Origin: Stygiolobus sp037389425
GTDB lineage: Archaea > Thermoproteota > Thermoprotei_A > Sulfolobales > Sulfolobaceae
DNA length: 33,503 bases
NCBI RefSeq assembly: GCF_037389425.1
Contig: NZ_JBBHKR010000040.1
Coordinates: forward strand, 1 to 33,503
Reading direction: 5' to 3'
A model generated the notes under the pieces. That model was given only the letters and a program-made list of their open reading frames with translations, ran no database searches and had not been told where the DNA came from. Position 1 is the first letter of the stretch. Each line of letters begins with the position of its first letter. Positions 1 to 7,375 of this stretch are shown in pieces. Position numbers and translations under genes: made by a program.

Positions 1-87
1 CACCAAGATAAAAACCCCGTGCTCACCCTTAAATAGTATTACGCGAAAACAATTTCTTACAGAACGAGAAAAGATTGTTGAATAAAA

Positions 88-249
88 TTATATTAAATTA
101 ACAAAATTGTTGTCCACACTGAGAGCTTGAAACGCTTGCTTCTTATTTTTACGTAATAATCCACTAATGATAGCGACCAAATTATCATGGATAAGTTGAG
201 CTCTTGGAGAGAGACCTTTTCTAGTACTTGGTATCGACACGGTTGTCAT
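88..249 (-). pseudogene. Possible N-terminal fragment of a transposase (53 codons)
   Basis: A short open frame runs from an ATG at 249 to a TAA at 88 and encodes 53 residues beginning MTTVSIPSTRKGLSPRAQ, followed by a basic segment LLRKNKKQAFQAL. A TATA-like stretch (ATAGTTTA on the minus strand, about 273-280) lies about 27 bp before the ATG, so it looks like a true gene start. The length, basic character and abrupt stop suggest the 5' end of a larger gene that has decayed. Sulfolobales carry many degraded insertion sequences, and the opening residues resemble transposase N-termini to me, but I cannot name a family. It could equally be a small hypothetical gene. No terminal inverted repeats were found. 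Confidence 0.3.
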
Positions 250-396
250 ATCAACAGGGCCTTATCACGTCCAATAAACTATAATACCCTAGTTTGCTCT
301 CATTTCTAATATATTGACCATGATACTTACTCTCATTTTCATAAGAAATCAGGGAAGGAGTCTAATGTTTACTCTATTGTTTTCACTAACATAATG

Positions 397-405
397 TTTT
401 TATAA
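397..405 (+). promoter_or_regulatory. TATA box of the zinc-ribbon gene
   Basis: TTTTTATAA spans -34 to -26 relative to the ATG at 431, the spacing expected for a leaderless Sulfolobales transcript. The upstream in-frame ATG at 422 would lie only about 21 bp from the box centre, so the promoter position favours the start at 431. Confidence 0.6.
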
Positions 406-430
406 TTAGGTCTTCTTAAGAATGGTTAGA

Positions 431-1291
431 ATGAGTTTTCAACCCTTCGGCTATCCTAACTTCCCTATGAGTAACTCCTCAGGAATGTCAAACATGATGA
501 TCTGTATGCAACCTGTAGGGTTAGGCGGTAAGCAACAAATGATTCCTACTCAATATCCCGTAAACCTCCAATATGTAGTCCAGCAGGTTACGATGTATCT
601 GATGAGTCAAGGATTTCAAGTTTATCCTATGTCTGGACAGAACGTTGCAATAATACAAGCACAACATACGAGCCTTTTGGGTTATTTAACCGGTTCAAAT
701 AAAGCTTATACTGTAAGGATTTGTCAAGGTCCTAATTATGTTATGGTAGAGACTGGAATGACCGACTTATTGCAAGATATGTTACCATTACTAGCTTCCG
801 GTGGTATTGCAGTACTTTCGGACGAGGATTTACACAACAAGTTGCTTACATTACTAGGAGGTGCAGGAGCTGCATACGACGCATATAATATAGCCAGGGA
901 TCTGATGCAGGAAGACCAGATCATGAATATAGTTATGATGGCTGTTATGAGTGCTCCGCCCTTATATCCAGTTCAACCGCAATATCCCCAGCCTAACTAT
1001 GGTCAATACAGTCAACCGTATTCTCAGCCATACCAGCAGGGACAAACATACCAGCAAGGATATACTCAACCACAATACCAACAAAGTAGCCAATACTCAC
1101 AGACCCAACAAAATACGCAGAAGTGTTGGAATTGTGGAGCGATTATCCCTGCTGCGGCTAAGTTCTGTCCTAATTGTGGAGCTTCTTTAATGCCGATCAA
1201 GTGCCCCAAATGCGGCTACATTAATCCGCCTAGTGCAAAATATTGTGGGAATTGTGGAGCTCAATTAACGCAAGTTAAACAAACTACTTAA
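431..1291 (+). CDS. Double zinc-ribbon protein with Q/Y-rich linker
   Basis: The product has 286 residues from the ATG at 431; an ATG at 422 would add three. In the 289-residue numbering, residues 1-180 are a folded-looking alpha/beta region rich in Met, Gln and Gly with no family I recognise. Residues 183-233 are a low-complexity linker made almost only of Gln, Tyr, Pro and Ser. The C-terminus carries two zinc ribbons: Cys235/238/249/252 and Cys261/264/275/278, each of the form CxxCG(x10)CxxCG. Such paired ribbons usually mediate protein or nucleic-acid contacts. There are no transmembrane segments or catalytic motifs. It stands alone between a possible mobile-element remnant and a gene-poor gap. 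The function is unknown; a scaffold or adaptor role is only an inference. Confidence 0.85.
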   Translation: MSFQPFGYPNFPMSNSSGMSNMMICMQPVGLGGKQQMIPTQYPVNLQYVVQQVTMYLMSQGFQVYPMSGQNVAIIQAQHTSLLGYLTGSNKAYTVRICQGPNYVMVETGMTDLLQDMLPLLASGGIAVLSDEDLHNKLLTLLGGAGAAYDAYNIARDLMQEDQIMNIVMMAVMSAPPLYPVQPQYPQPNYGQYSQPYSQPYQQGQTYQQGYTQPQYQQSSQYSQTQQNTQKCWNCGAIIPAAAKFCPNCGASLMPIKCPKCGYINPPSAKYCGNCGAQLTQVKQTT

Positions 1292-1766
1292 CACTTTCTT
1301 ATTTAGTTTTTATTCTTCTTAAGACAAGTTAGTATTTTTCATAGAGTAGCAGAATATGAAATCAAGAAGCTATATTCATGAAGCTATATTCATAAGGGAG
1401 TTTCATATAGTCAATTAAAGATTGTGTCTTTGTCATTCACCGCATTTAGCTTTTGGACTCACTTTAATATATACTCACCACTTTCGATTTAACAATGGAA
1501 TTTTAAGTGCCTCAGATTAGACTGGACTAGCTGATGAGGAAAGAAAGAATACGGTTGAGGAGCTCATAAGGCGGTTAATACGTTAGAAAATCAAGAAGAA
1601 TATGTCAATCAACCAAGAGGTTATATCTAATTAGGTTAAGATAAAAATGAGAGCTTAATTACCCATATAAAGAATTTTTCGGGAGCTTAAGAAATCTCTA
1701 CTGAAAATTACCTACTTAATAAGACCTTTAATGAGCTAATCGGTTTTAGTAGGGATAAAATTTATT
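1292..1766. other. 475-bp stretch without a confident gene
   Basis: No convincing gene is present. The stretch has a tandem duplication of a 14-bp unit (AAGCTATATTCATG at 1367-1380, repeated at 1381-1393). Around 1510-1590 there are short broken frames on the plus strand, including LADEERKNTVEELIRRLIR, interrupted by stops. This looks like decayed coding sequence, but no family can be assigned. The right end is AT-rich and probably contains the 3' end of the minus-strand Rieske transcript. Confidence 0.5.
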
Positions 1767-2102
1767 TTAAATATCTACTTCTATCCATCCTCCGTTGTCT
1801 CTTACTTGATATGTTTTTAGTCCCAGTTTTTCTTTAGGCGCATCTGGTGCAACGAAAGGAGGTTCTAACATTGTTCCAGTCTTAAGGTCGAAAACAGCAT
1901 GGTGACATGGGCATTTCACTGTGAGCTTTTGTTCATCTAATAATGTTAGTATACACCTGGCGTGACTGCAAACTGCATCCATTCCGTATAGGGTCCCGTT
2001 AACGTTTGCAATGAAAATTACTTTATCGTCTATTTTAACTGACGCGAATTTAGCTTTTTCTAGGGCTTTAGCACTTATAGTGCGTTTCCAAACCATAGAC
2101 AT
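1767..2102 (-). CDS. sdx: Rieske-type [2Fe-2S] ferredoxin, sulredoxin-like
   Basis: This is a 111-residue soluble Rieske protein. In the 112-residue numbering from the upstream GTG (2105), the cluster ligands are Cys46-x-His48 and Cys65-x-x-His68, separated by 16 residues. Two further cysteines, Cys51 (CSHARC) and Cys67 (CPCHH), sit where respiratory bc1-type Rieske proteins form a disulfide between the cluster loops. Sulredoxin from Sulfolobus is a water-soluble Rieske protein of about this size with that disulfide, so sulredoxin is the best match; the symbol is an inference. There is no signal peptide or membrane anchor and no bc-complex gene nearby, so a cytosolic electron carrier is likely. 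ATG codons at 2102 and 2096 are both plausible; a TTTAAA element at about 2120-2127 sits near -24 of the former. Confidence 0.85.
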   Translation of the reverse strand: MSMVWKRTISAKALEKAKFASVKIDDKVIFIANVNGTLYGMDAVCSHARCILTLLDEQKLTVKCPCHHAVFDLKTGTMLEPPFVAPDAPKEKLGLKTYQVRDNGGWIEVDI

Positions 2103-2144
2103 CACTTTGTACTTATGGCTTTTAAAAGTTAAATTAAAGGTTGT

Positions 2145-3341
2145 TTAAGTAGTCAGAATCCACTTTCTTACAAGATAGGAGAACAGAAATCCGCCTATAA
2201 TGGTTGTTACTATAGCCATAATAATAATCTGAGAGTACTGATTAGTATCTATAATACCCGAGGTAAGACCTAGAGTAGCTACTACCAGCCCTACTTCACC
2301 CCTCGGTAGCATACCTATTGAAGCAATGATCGACCTTCTTACACTCTTTGTAATGAAAAATGCAACCGGAAATATTCCGGCTATTTTCCCTATAATAGCG
2401 AGAAAACTTAATAGAAGACCTAGGGATAAATCATACAAGTTAAGGAACGTGGTGTATGGGGTCTCCATCCCGACGTATATGAAGAAAACAGGCCCAAAGA
2501 TAGAAAGTAATGTTGAAGTGAACTGAACTATTTTTTCTGACTTTACGCTCTCAGCGATCGCCACACCGGCTACGAAGGACGCAATTACGGGAGAAAAGCC
2601 TAAGAGTAACATTATCAGGACTAAAATGAAAAGTATTACCAATGAAACATTGTTAATTAAATCATCTTTTATTCTAGAAATTATTCTAGGAATTATGAAT
2701 ACTGCTGAGAACAAAATTATTAACCACGCTAAGACCGTTTCTATCACGCTAACTACTATCTGACTAACTGAAAGAGCTTTTAGTGTGACTAGCTCAAGAA
2801 TTACGGACAAAATGATAAGTGATACAACATCATCTAAAGCTGCTGCAGATATAACCAGTCGCGTGAAATCATGTTTGTAAAGTTTGTACTCTTCAATAAT
2901 CGAAGTAGTTGCAGCCAGACTTGTCGCTGCACTTGCGGCTCCCATAATAGCGGAGACTGTTGTATTGTAAATGAGGGTGAAAGTGGCGTAAACTAAGTAT
3001 GTGGGAATTACAGCACCGGCTGTAGCTGCTATAAAGCCTGGTAATCCAGACTCTTTTAAACCTTTGAATCCGTGAGAGAGACCAGCGGCGAATATCAGTA
3101 AGACCACAGAGAAATCCGCAAAAAGAATAAGATAGGAATTAACTTCAAAGATAGGCAACCCGATCAAACTGTCAATATATCCGCCTATAGCGTAAGGGCT
3201 CAGCGTTATACCTACTATTATTTCAGCTATGATAATAGGAAGGTAGAATCTTTGGGTTATGAGTCTTCCTAACTGAGCGAAAGTTAATAACGTAAACAGT
3301 TCAAGTAATGTTAAATAGACGATATCGTTACTAGATGTCAT
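2145..3341 (-). CDS. CPA2-type Na+(K+)/H+ antiporter membrane protein
   Basis: A 398-residue polytopic membrane protein with about 12 hydrophobic segments, matching the transmembrane domain of the monovalent cation:proton antiporter-2 family (KefB/NapA-like). The paired acidic residues typical of the ion site are present at Asp170-Asp171 (AAALDDVVSL), preceded by the Thr/Ser-rich stretch SAATSLAATTS at about 137-147, which corresponds to the unwound helix of these transporters. There is no C-terminal TrkA-N or RCK domain, so it is a bare transporter rather than a gated Kef system. It probably exchanges protons for Na+ or K+ at the plasma membrane, a useful activity for an acidophile, but ion specificity cannot be read from sequence. 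It is divergent from the next gene across 55 bp. Confidence 0.88.
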   Translation of the reverse strand: MTSSNDIVYLTLLELFTLLTFAQLGRLITQRFYLPIIIAEIIVGITLSPYAIGGYIDSLIGLPIFEVNSYLILFADFSVVLLIFAAGLSHGFKGLKESGLPGFIAATAGAVIPTYLVYATFTLIYNTTVSAIMGAASAATSLAATTSIIEEYKLYKHDFTRLVISAAALDDVVSLIILSVILELVTLKALSVSQIVVSVIETVLAWLIILFSAVFIIPRIISRIKDDLINNVSLVILFILVLIMLLLGFSPVIASFVAGVAIAESVKSEKIVQFTSTLLSIFGPVFFIYVGMETPYTTFLNLYDLSLGLLLSFLAIIGKIAGIFPVAFFITKSVRRSIIASIGMLPRGEVGLVVATLGLTSGIIDTNQYSQIIIMAIVTTIIGGFLFSYLVRKWILTT

Positions 3342-3365
3342 AAGCTCACTATATTACGATCACTA

Positions 3366-3378
3366 GATTTATTTTTAA
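3366..3378. promoter_or_regulatory. Shared TATA region of a divergent gene pair
   Basis: The AT-rich element GATTTATTTTTAA lies about 26-30 bp from both the ATG at 3341 (minus) and the ATG at 3397 (plus). It is the only TATA-like element in the 55-bp spacer, so it probably serves both leaderless genes. Confidence 0.5.
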
Positions 3379-3396
3379 CGCTCTCAAATAAACACT

Positions 3397-4362
3397 ATGG
3401 CATTACTAAAGAGAGGAGAAAAGAAGATCTTCCATATAGATTCACTCAACCAACATATGAGAGAGGTTATAAAGACAGTTATGGACGTAAACCTTAACGA
3501 TGTAGCTAAGTATTATGGGCTGAGGTATTTATCTCCTAAATTCGGAGAGCCTATATTTGTACCTTACGGTAGACTTGACGGTAACTTCAAGAAATTCGAG
3601 GACGCTTTTGAAAAGATTTACGATGAAATCGAAAAAGTAAAGGAGGACGGATTAAAAAAGTATTTAGAATGGTACCCCAATTCGCAATTCCTTAATCACT
3701 ATAGAATAGTCTTTTACTCCTATACAGACTTAGAGGACGGTGTACTTTATGGAATTGGAGCGGAGCCTTTAGCAGTGACACCGAACTCCTCTTATCCAGT
3801 AGACAAAGTCTTGGACGGAGATGTAGTAGTAGGAATGCAATTACTAAACGTAGCTCTAACAAAGGGTCTAAAGATAAAGTTCTTTGACATAATTGCCAAT
3901 AGACGCGATGAAATAATCGAAGCATATAACTGGCTTTACACTGAGTTTCACGCGAAGTATGACACTAAAGACAAAGTCTTCTTAACGGATATTGCTACAT
4001 ATTATATGGTGAAATTCTTTAAAGTTGTTGATGAGTTAAAGAAAAAAGTTGAAGTAATAGAAAATCTAAAAGGTAAAAGAGTCGTTATACCTATGATTGA
4101 AAGTAGAGCTAAGAGAGACGGTAGAGTTAAGGAAATAATGGAGATAGAATTTGCTGACTATATCGACCAAGGAAACTACTATAAAGTAGAGGCCATTCCA
4201 TCTATATATAATAAAGATTTCGTGGGTAAGCTCTTTAAGCAGGTGCTAAATAACTTTGATGAGATATTACTTCTCTTTGAAAGGAAAGCTACAGTCCCAG
4301 ATGAGCTAGTAGACTTAATAGTTAAGGAACGAGGAGATAGATATTTATTACTAACGAAATAA
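3397..4362 (+). CDS. Hypothetical protein, 321 aa
   Basis: I do not recognise this protein. It is soluble, with mixed alpha/beta character and many Lys, Glu and Tyr residues. Residues about 60-95 are a charged helix (FEDAFEKIYDEIEKVKEDG). Several Asp/Glu-containing turns occur, for example YGRLDGNF near residue 58 and IESRAKRDGR near residue 231, but no set of catalytic residues is obvious. The ATG at 3397 fits the divergent TATA region 26 bp upstream, so a leaderless transcript is likely. It is followed by a short AT-rich spacer and a convergent gene. Codon use and length suggest a real gene, probably conserved in Sulfolobales. The layout of a nuclease such as NurA was considered, but the motifs do not support it. 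Confidence 0.8.
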   Translation: MALLKRGEKKIFHIDSLNQHMREVIKTVMDVNLNDVAKYYGLRYLSPKFGEPIFVPYGRLDGNFKKFEDAFEKIYDEIEKVKEDGLKKYLEWYPNSQFLNHYRIVFYSYTDLEDGVLYGIGAEPLAVTPNSSYPVDKVLDGDVVVGMQLLNVALTKGLKIKFFDIIANRRDEIIEAYNWLYTEFHAKYDTKDKVFLTDIATYYMVKFFKVVDELKKKVEVIENLKGKRVVIPMIESRAKRDGRVKEIMEIEFADYIDQGNYYKVEAIPSIYNKDFVGKLFKQVLNNFDEILLLFERKATVPDELVDLIVKERGDRYLLLTK

Positions 4363-4464
4363 GTAAAATAGTTTTGTATCACTTTCTGTAGCATATCGTA
4401 GAGTATTTGAGAAAGGATAAAAAGAGATTACTTATTTAGCCGAGATTTTTTTAATATTAAGACT

Positions 4465-5328
4465 CTATTTGTTACCTTTACGATATACTTCTAAAACAGC
4501 AACATAATCGTTCTCTCCATGGCCCATAGCCTCTGCCATCCTGTACAACTGTAAAGCTAGTGACGACAACGGGTTAATTACCTTAATATTCTGTGTCTCT
4601 TTTGTTATTATTTCTAGGTCTTTTCTCATATGTTTTATTGCAAACTGAGTTGAATAATCATTGTTGATCATTTTAGGTACCTTCAGTTCGGAGGTTGGAG
4701 ACTTAGCACTACCGTATAAGGCTAGGACTTTGTATACGTCCTCTGGCTTTAATCCAGACTTTACACCGAAGTTATACGCTTCGGCTAGTGTGGCTACATA
4801 AACACCTACCATCAAATTGTTTACAAGCTTAGCATATAATCCCATTCCGTTTCCTCCCATGTAGAGGATCGTTGACGCAGTTTCAGAAAGTATCTCCTTA
4901 ACCACGTCTAATTTCTCCTCTGGACCTCCCAATAATACTGTCAACTTCTTTTGTTCAGCGAAAACTGAAGTACCTATAACTGGTGCATCATACATGAAAC
5001 CTCCGTTCTCTGCAACTTTCTTTGCAATTTCAATCGATACTGAGGGTGATATAGTAGACATATCTACTATAATTTTACCCTTGCTATAAGGTATCAAAGG
5101 TGTTAAGAAATTGCTAACAGCATCGTCGTCAGCTAGCATTGTTATCAACACGTCGACCTCTTTCAGTAATTCAATGGGATCTTTAACGTACTTAACACCG
5201 TATTCTTTACTGAACTGTTCTGCTTTTCTTTCCGTTCTGTTGTAAACTAAGTGTAGTTTTCCAGCTTTTGCTAAATTTCCCCCTATTCTGTAGCCCATTA
5301 TACCTAATCCAGCTAGTCCTATTTTCAT
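4465..5328 (-). CDS. Beta-hydroxyacid dehydrogenase (3-hydroxyisobutyrate dehydrogenase family)
   Basis: A 287-residue NAD(P)-dependent dehydrogenase. The N-terminal Rossmann fold carries GLGIMG at residues 7-12 and NRT at 30-32, the latter favouring NADP+. DMSTISP (89-95) is the conserved substrate loop, and the catalytic Lys167 lies in the GxxxKxxNN motif (GLYAKLVNN). Family members oxidise 3-hydroxyisobutyrate or tartronate semialdehyde, or reduce glyoxylate or succinic semialdehyde; the substrate here is unknown. The usual DAPVSGG motif reads DAPVIGTSVF, which may mark a different acid specificity. I chose the ATG at 5328 over the longer TTG start at 5346 because it begins directly before the Rossmann strand and a TATA-like element (5349-5361) sits at the leaderless distance. 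Confidence 0.88.
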   Translation of the reverse strand: MKIGLAGLGIMGYRIGGNLAKAGKLHLVYNRTERKAEQFSKEYGVKYVKDPIELLKEVDVLITMLADDDAVSNFLTPLIPYSKGKIIVDMSTISPSVSIEIAKKVAENGGFMYDAPVIGTSVFAEQKKLTVLLGGPEEKLDVVKEILSETASTILYMGGNGMGLYAKLVNNLMVGVYVATLAEAYNFGVKSGLKPEDVYKVLALYGSAKSPTSELKVPKMINNDYSTQFAIKHMRKDLEIITKETQNIKVINPLSSLALQLYRMAEAMGHGENDYVAVLEVYRKGNK

Positions 5329-5348
5329 AGTAATTCGAAACGCCAACT

Positions 5349-5361
5349 ATTAATAAAAAAT
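5349..5361 (-). promoter_or_regulatory. TATA box of the beta-hydroxyacid dehydrogenase gene
   Basis: On the minus strand the sequence reads TTTTTTATTAATA, centred about 27 bp before the ATG at 5328. This supports a leaderless transcript and the shorter start. Confidence 0.5.
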
Positions 5362-5524
5362 TTACCTAAGCTTGTCTCTAATCTCATGAAAAACGGTTTT
5401 GGGAACTGTAATGTAGAATTTCGAACTTAAGCTGAAAAGATTTTATTACAACTCTTTGATTTATATTAATTTGTAAAAGTATAATACAAACAACCTTTTA
5501 TTTTAAATCTATTTTCAATTTTTT

Positions 5525-6595
5525 ATGCCTCAAAATTACATCCACTCGACCATTGCGTCAACCTTTGCTTGGGCAGGTAACATTTATGACTTGTTATTGT
5601 TGACATACGTCTATTCCTACCTAGAGAGAGTTTACGGGCTAAATTTCTTTGGCTACACAGTGCTCTTCGCCTTAGGGCTAATAGGAAGGGTGATAGGCGG
5701 AGCGTACTTCGGAAATGTGGCTGACAGAATAGGTAGGAAACCAGTTTTAATTATCGGAACAGCCGGTTACTCTCTCTTTCAGTTATTATTAGCCTTTGCT
5801 CCTGACGTAGAAGTACTTTATGTTTCAAGGCTACTTGAAGGGATATTTATGGGTGCACAGTGGACTGCAGGGACTGTGTTAGCTTACGAGAACGCCCCGT
5901 ATAATATGAAAGGGATAGTAACTGGTATAGTCCAGGCTGGATATGGTATAGGTTATGCACTGACTGGAGTTTCGTATATATTTCTGGGAGGAGACCCTCG
6001 GCTACTGTTACTAACGGGTAGTTTACCTCTCATGCTAGTTCCCTATATGAAATTTATTGCGGAAGAGCGTGTTTCTTCTCACACGGCCCATTTTAGTATA
6101 AGGATTAAGGACTATCTCCCTGTTCTTATTAGAGCTACGGCTGGAATGATAGGAATGTTCTTAGCCTATTTTGCCGTATTCGGCTATTACACCGTAATTG
6201 CAGACGAGTATTTACACTTGAACTCTGACACTTTAGGAATTTTAATGACAGTGGCAAACATAGGGCTTGCAATATCTTTTATACTGTTCAGTAGGTTAGC
6301 GGATAGGTTTGATAAAAAGAAACTAATTTATATTGGTGTAATTGGTCTCTTAATATCCCTACCATTAGCAGTGCCTTTCCTATATGTGCCTATTATTATA
6401 CCTATAATAGGGGTAATATTATACGCATTTTCTACTGGTTTCTGGCCTCTGATGCCTCTTCTATTAGCTGATGCTGTTCCCACAGAGCTAAGAGGATTCC
6501 TATCAGGATTCGCATATAATATAGGAGGCATGGTAGGCGGAATAGGTAATATAATTCTGGGGTTCATAGGTGAGTGCTTGGTGTCGAAGGATTAG
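5525..6595 (+). CDS. MFS transporter, C-terminally frameshifted
   Basis: A major facilitator superfamily transporter, probably a proton-coupled carrier for a small metabolite or organic acid. Eleven or so membrane segments are present. The signature loop between TM2 and TM3 reads GNVADRIGRKP (about residues 63-73) and its C-half counterpart SRLADRFDKKK (about 256-266). TM4 has the family pattern RLLEGIFMGAQW. The frame ends at 6595 after 356 residues, in the middle of the last expected membrane segment. A different frame downstream continues with plausible MFS sequence, so the 3' end appears broken (see the separate entry). It could still make a truncated protein. The ATG at 5525 is preceded by an AT-rich TATA region (5496-5508). 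Confidence 0.85.
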   Translation: MPQNYIHSTIASTFAWAGNIYDLLLLTYVYSYLERVYGLNFFGYTVLFALGLIGRVIGGAYFGNVADRIGRKPVLIIGTAGYSLFQLLLAFAPDVEVLYVSRLLEGIFMGAQWTAGTVLAYENAPYNMKGIVTGIVQAGYGIGYALTGVSYIFLGGDPRLLLLTGSLPLMLVPYMKFIAEERVSSHTAHFSIRIKDYLPVLIRATAGMIGMFLAYFAVFGYYTVIADEYLHLNSDTLGILMTVANIGLAISFILFSRLADRFDKKKLIYIGVIGLLISLPLAVPFLYVPIIIPIIGVILYAFSTGFWPLMPLLLADAVPTELRGFLSGFAYNIGGMVGGIGNIILGFIGECLVSKD

Positions 6596-6681
6596 TGAAG
6601 GGAATTGATATAATGGGTTTGTTCTCTATAGCAGTAATCTTCGTGAGTATAATAACGTGACCTAAGAGCAGGGTCATGTAA
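6574..6681 (+). pseudogene. Displaced 3' end of the MFS gene
   Basis: Shifting frame near 6574-6577 gives VLGVEGLVKGIDIMGLF, then SIAVIFVSIIT, a TGA at 6658-6660, and PKSRVM before a TAA at 6679. This is what the missing last transmembrane helix and tail of the MFS protein should look like: it follows GFIGE directly. Restoring it would need a one-base change near 6575 and a sense codon (perhaps Trp TGG) in place of the TGA. Two independent lesions argue for pseudogene decay, although sequencing error cannot be excluded. Confidence 0.65.
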
Positions 6682-6731
6682 TATTGATAGAATAGGCGTA
6701 AAAGAAATAGGATAAAAAGATTGTTAATTCA

Positions 6732-7040
6732 TTATTTTTTCTTTAATTTTTCTACTATATCCTCAGCTTTTTTAATGTAAGTATCTAAAGCACTCTTTAT
6801 GTCCTTTATGCTCATCTTACCCTGGTTTTCCTTTAACTTATCGAGCTTACTTAGTAACTCTTTGAACTCCTTCTCTATTTCATCTACTTTTCTCCCTTCC
6901 TTCTTAGCTTTTGTGATTTCTGAAGCTATATTATCATGAATTGAAGAAGTGACCTTTGTGATATCTTTTATCAACTCCTCCTTTTCTTTATATATTTTCG
7001 CTTTTACTTCATTTAATAGTTTAGTTAGGTCTTCTATCAT
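6732..7040 (-). CDS. Small charged coiled-coil protein
   Basis: A 102-residue protein that is almost entirely helical, dominated by Lys, Glu, Ile and Leu in heptad-like spacing (for example VDEIEKEFKELLSKLDKLKE at about 52-71). There are no cysteines, no membrane segment and no recognisable domain. The TATA-like CTTTTTATG on the minus strand (7061-7069) is about 26 bp before the ATG at 7040, so it is probably expressed as a leaderless monocistronic transcript. It is convergent with the broken MFS gene. It may be a structural or nucleoid-associated protein; this is speculation from composition only. Confidence 0.75.
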   Translation of the reverse strand: MIEDLTKLLNEVKAKIYKEKEELIKDITKVTSSIHDNIASEITKAKKEGRKVDEIEKEFKELLSKLDKLKENQGKMSIKDIKSALDTYIKKAEDIVEKLKKK

Positions 7041-7206
7041 CTTTGATCAATTCTAAGAGTAGCATAAAAAGTTTAAGGATAAGGAACTATTTAAGGGTAA
7101 AGAAAAAGGGGAGTAATATCGTTATTTTCATACTTTGAATAATACTCTACATCATATACCGCTTCAAATTTACAAGTTTCTCTGATGTCTTGGATTATTA
7201 TTATTG

Positions 7207-7244
7207 TTTTATTTGCCTTTTTATTTGCCTTCTCTCTTATAAAC
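7207..7244 (+). promoter_or_regulatory. Tandem 12-bp repeat and TATA box before a micro-ORF
   Basis: TTTTATTTGCC occurs twice with a 12-bp period (7207-7217 and 7219-7229), immediately followed by a good TATA box TTATAAAC at 7237-7244. The next ATG (7268) is 27 bp from the box centre. The arrangement looks like an active promoter pointing into the 3' end of the convergent methyltransferase gene. Confidence 0.45.
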
Positions 7245-7267
7245 CTTGTTCGTTAAGGTAATACTAT

Positions 7268-7375
7268 ATGAACATTAGAGACTACCTAAAGTCAAGGAGA
7301 ATAAGAAAATTAATTAGTAAAGGATATTTAAGTTATCCCTCAAGCCTTGACACAAAAAAGCCCTCTGTGCCGTGA
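7268..7375 (+). CDS. Possible leaderless micro-protein, 35 aa
   Basis: The frame starts at ATG 7268, encodes a basic peptide beginning MNIRDYLKSRRIRKLISKG, and stops at 7375, overlapping 43 bp antisense with the 3' end of the RNA methyltransferase gene. Its main support is a TATA box at exactly the leaderless distance. Seven of the first 18 residues are Lys or Arg. It could be a real micro-protein, the start of a truncated gene, or merely the 5' part of an antisense RNA. Confidence 0.3.
   Translation: MNIRDYLKSRRIRKLISKGYLSYPSSLDTKKPSVP

Noticed and set aside
951..1190. Second long frame over the zinc-ribbon gene
   Set aside because: It lies over the repetitive Q/Y linker in another frame; repetition alone keeps it open. 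The zinc-ribbon frame has clear protein motifs.
1510..1590. Possible CopG/VapB antitoxin remnant (LADEERKNTVEELIRRLIR)
   Set aside because: Only one helix-like fragment can be read, the ribbon strand needs a frameshift, and no toxin partner lies nearby. Left as undefined decay.
3397..4362. NurA-like nuclease
   Set aside because: Length is compatible, but the acidic metal-binding residues and the HerA/Mre11/Rad50 neighbours are not seen.
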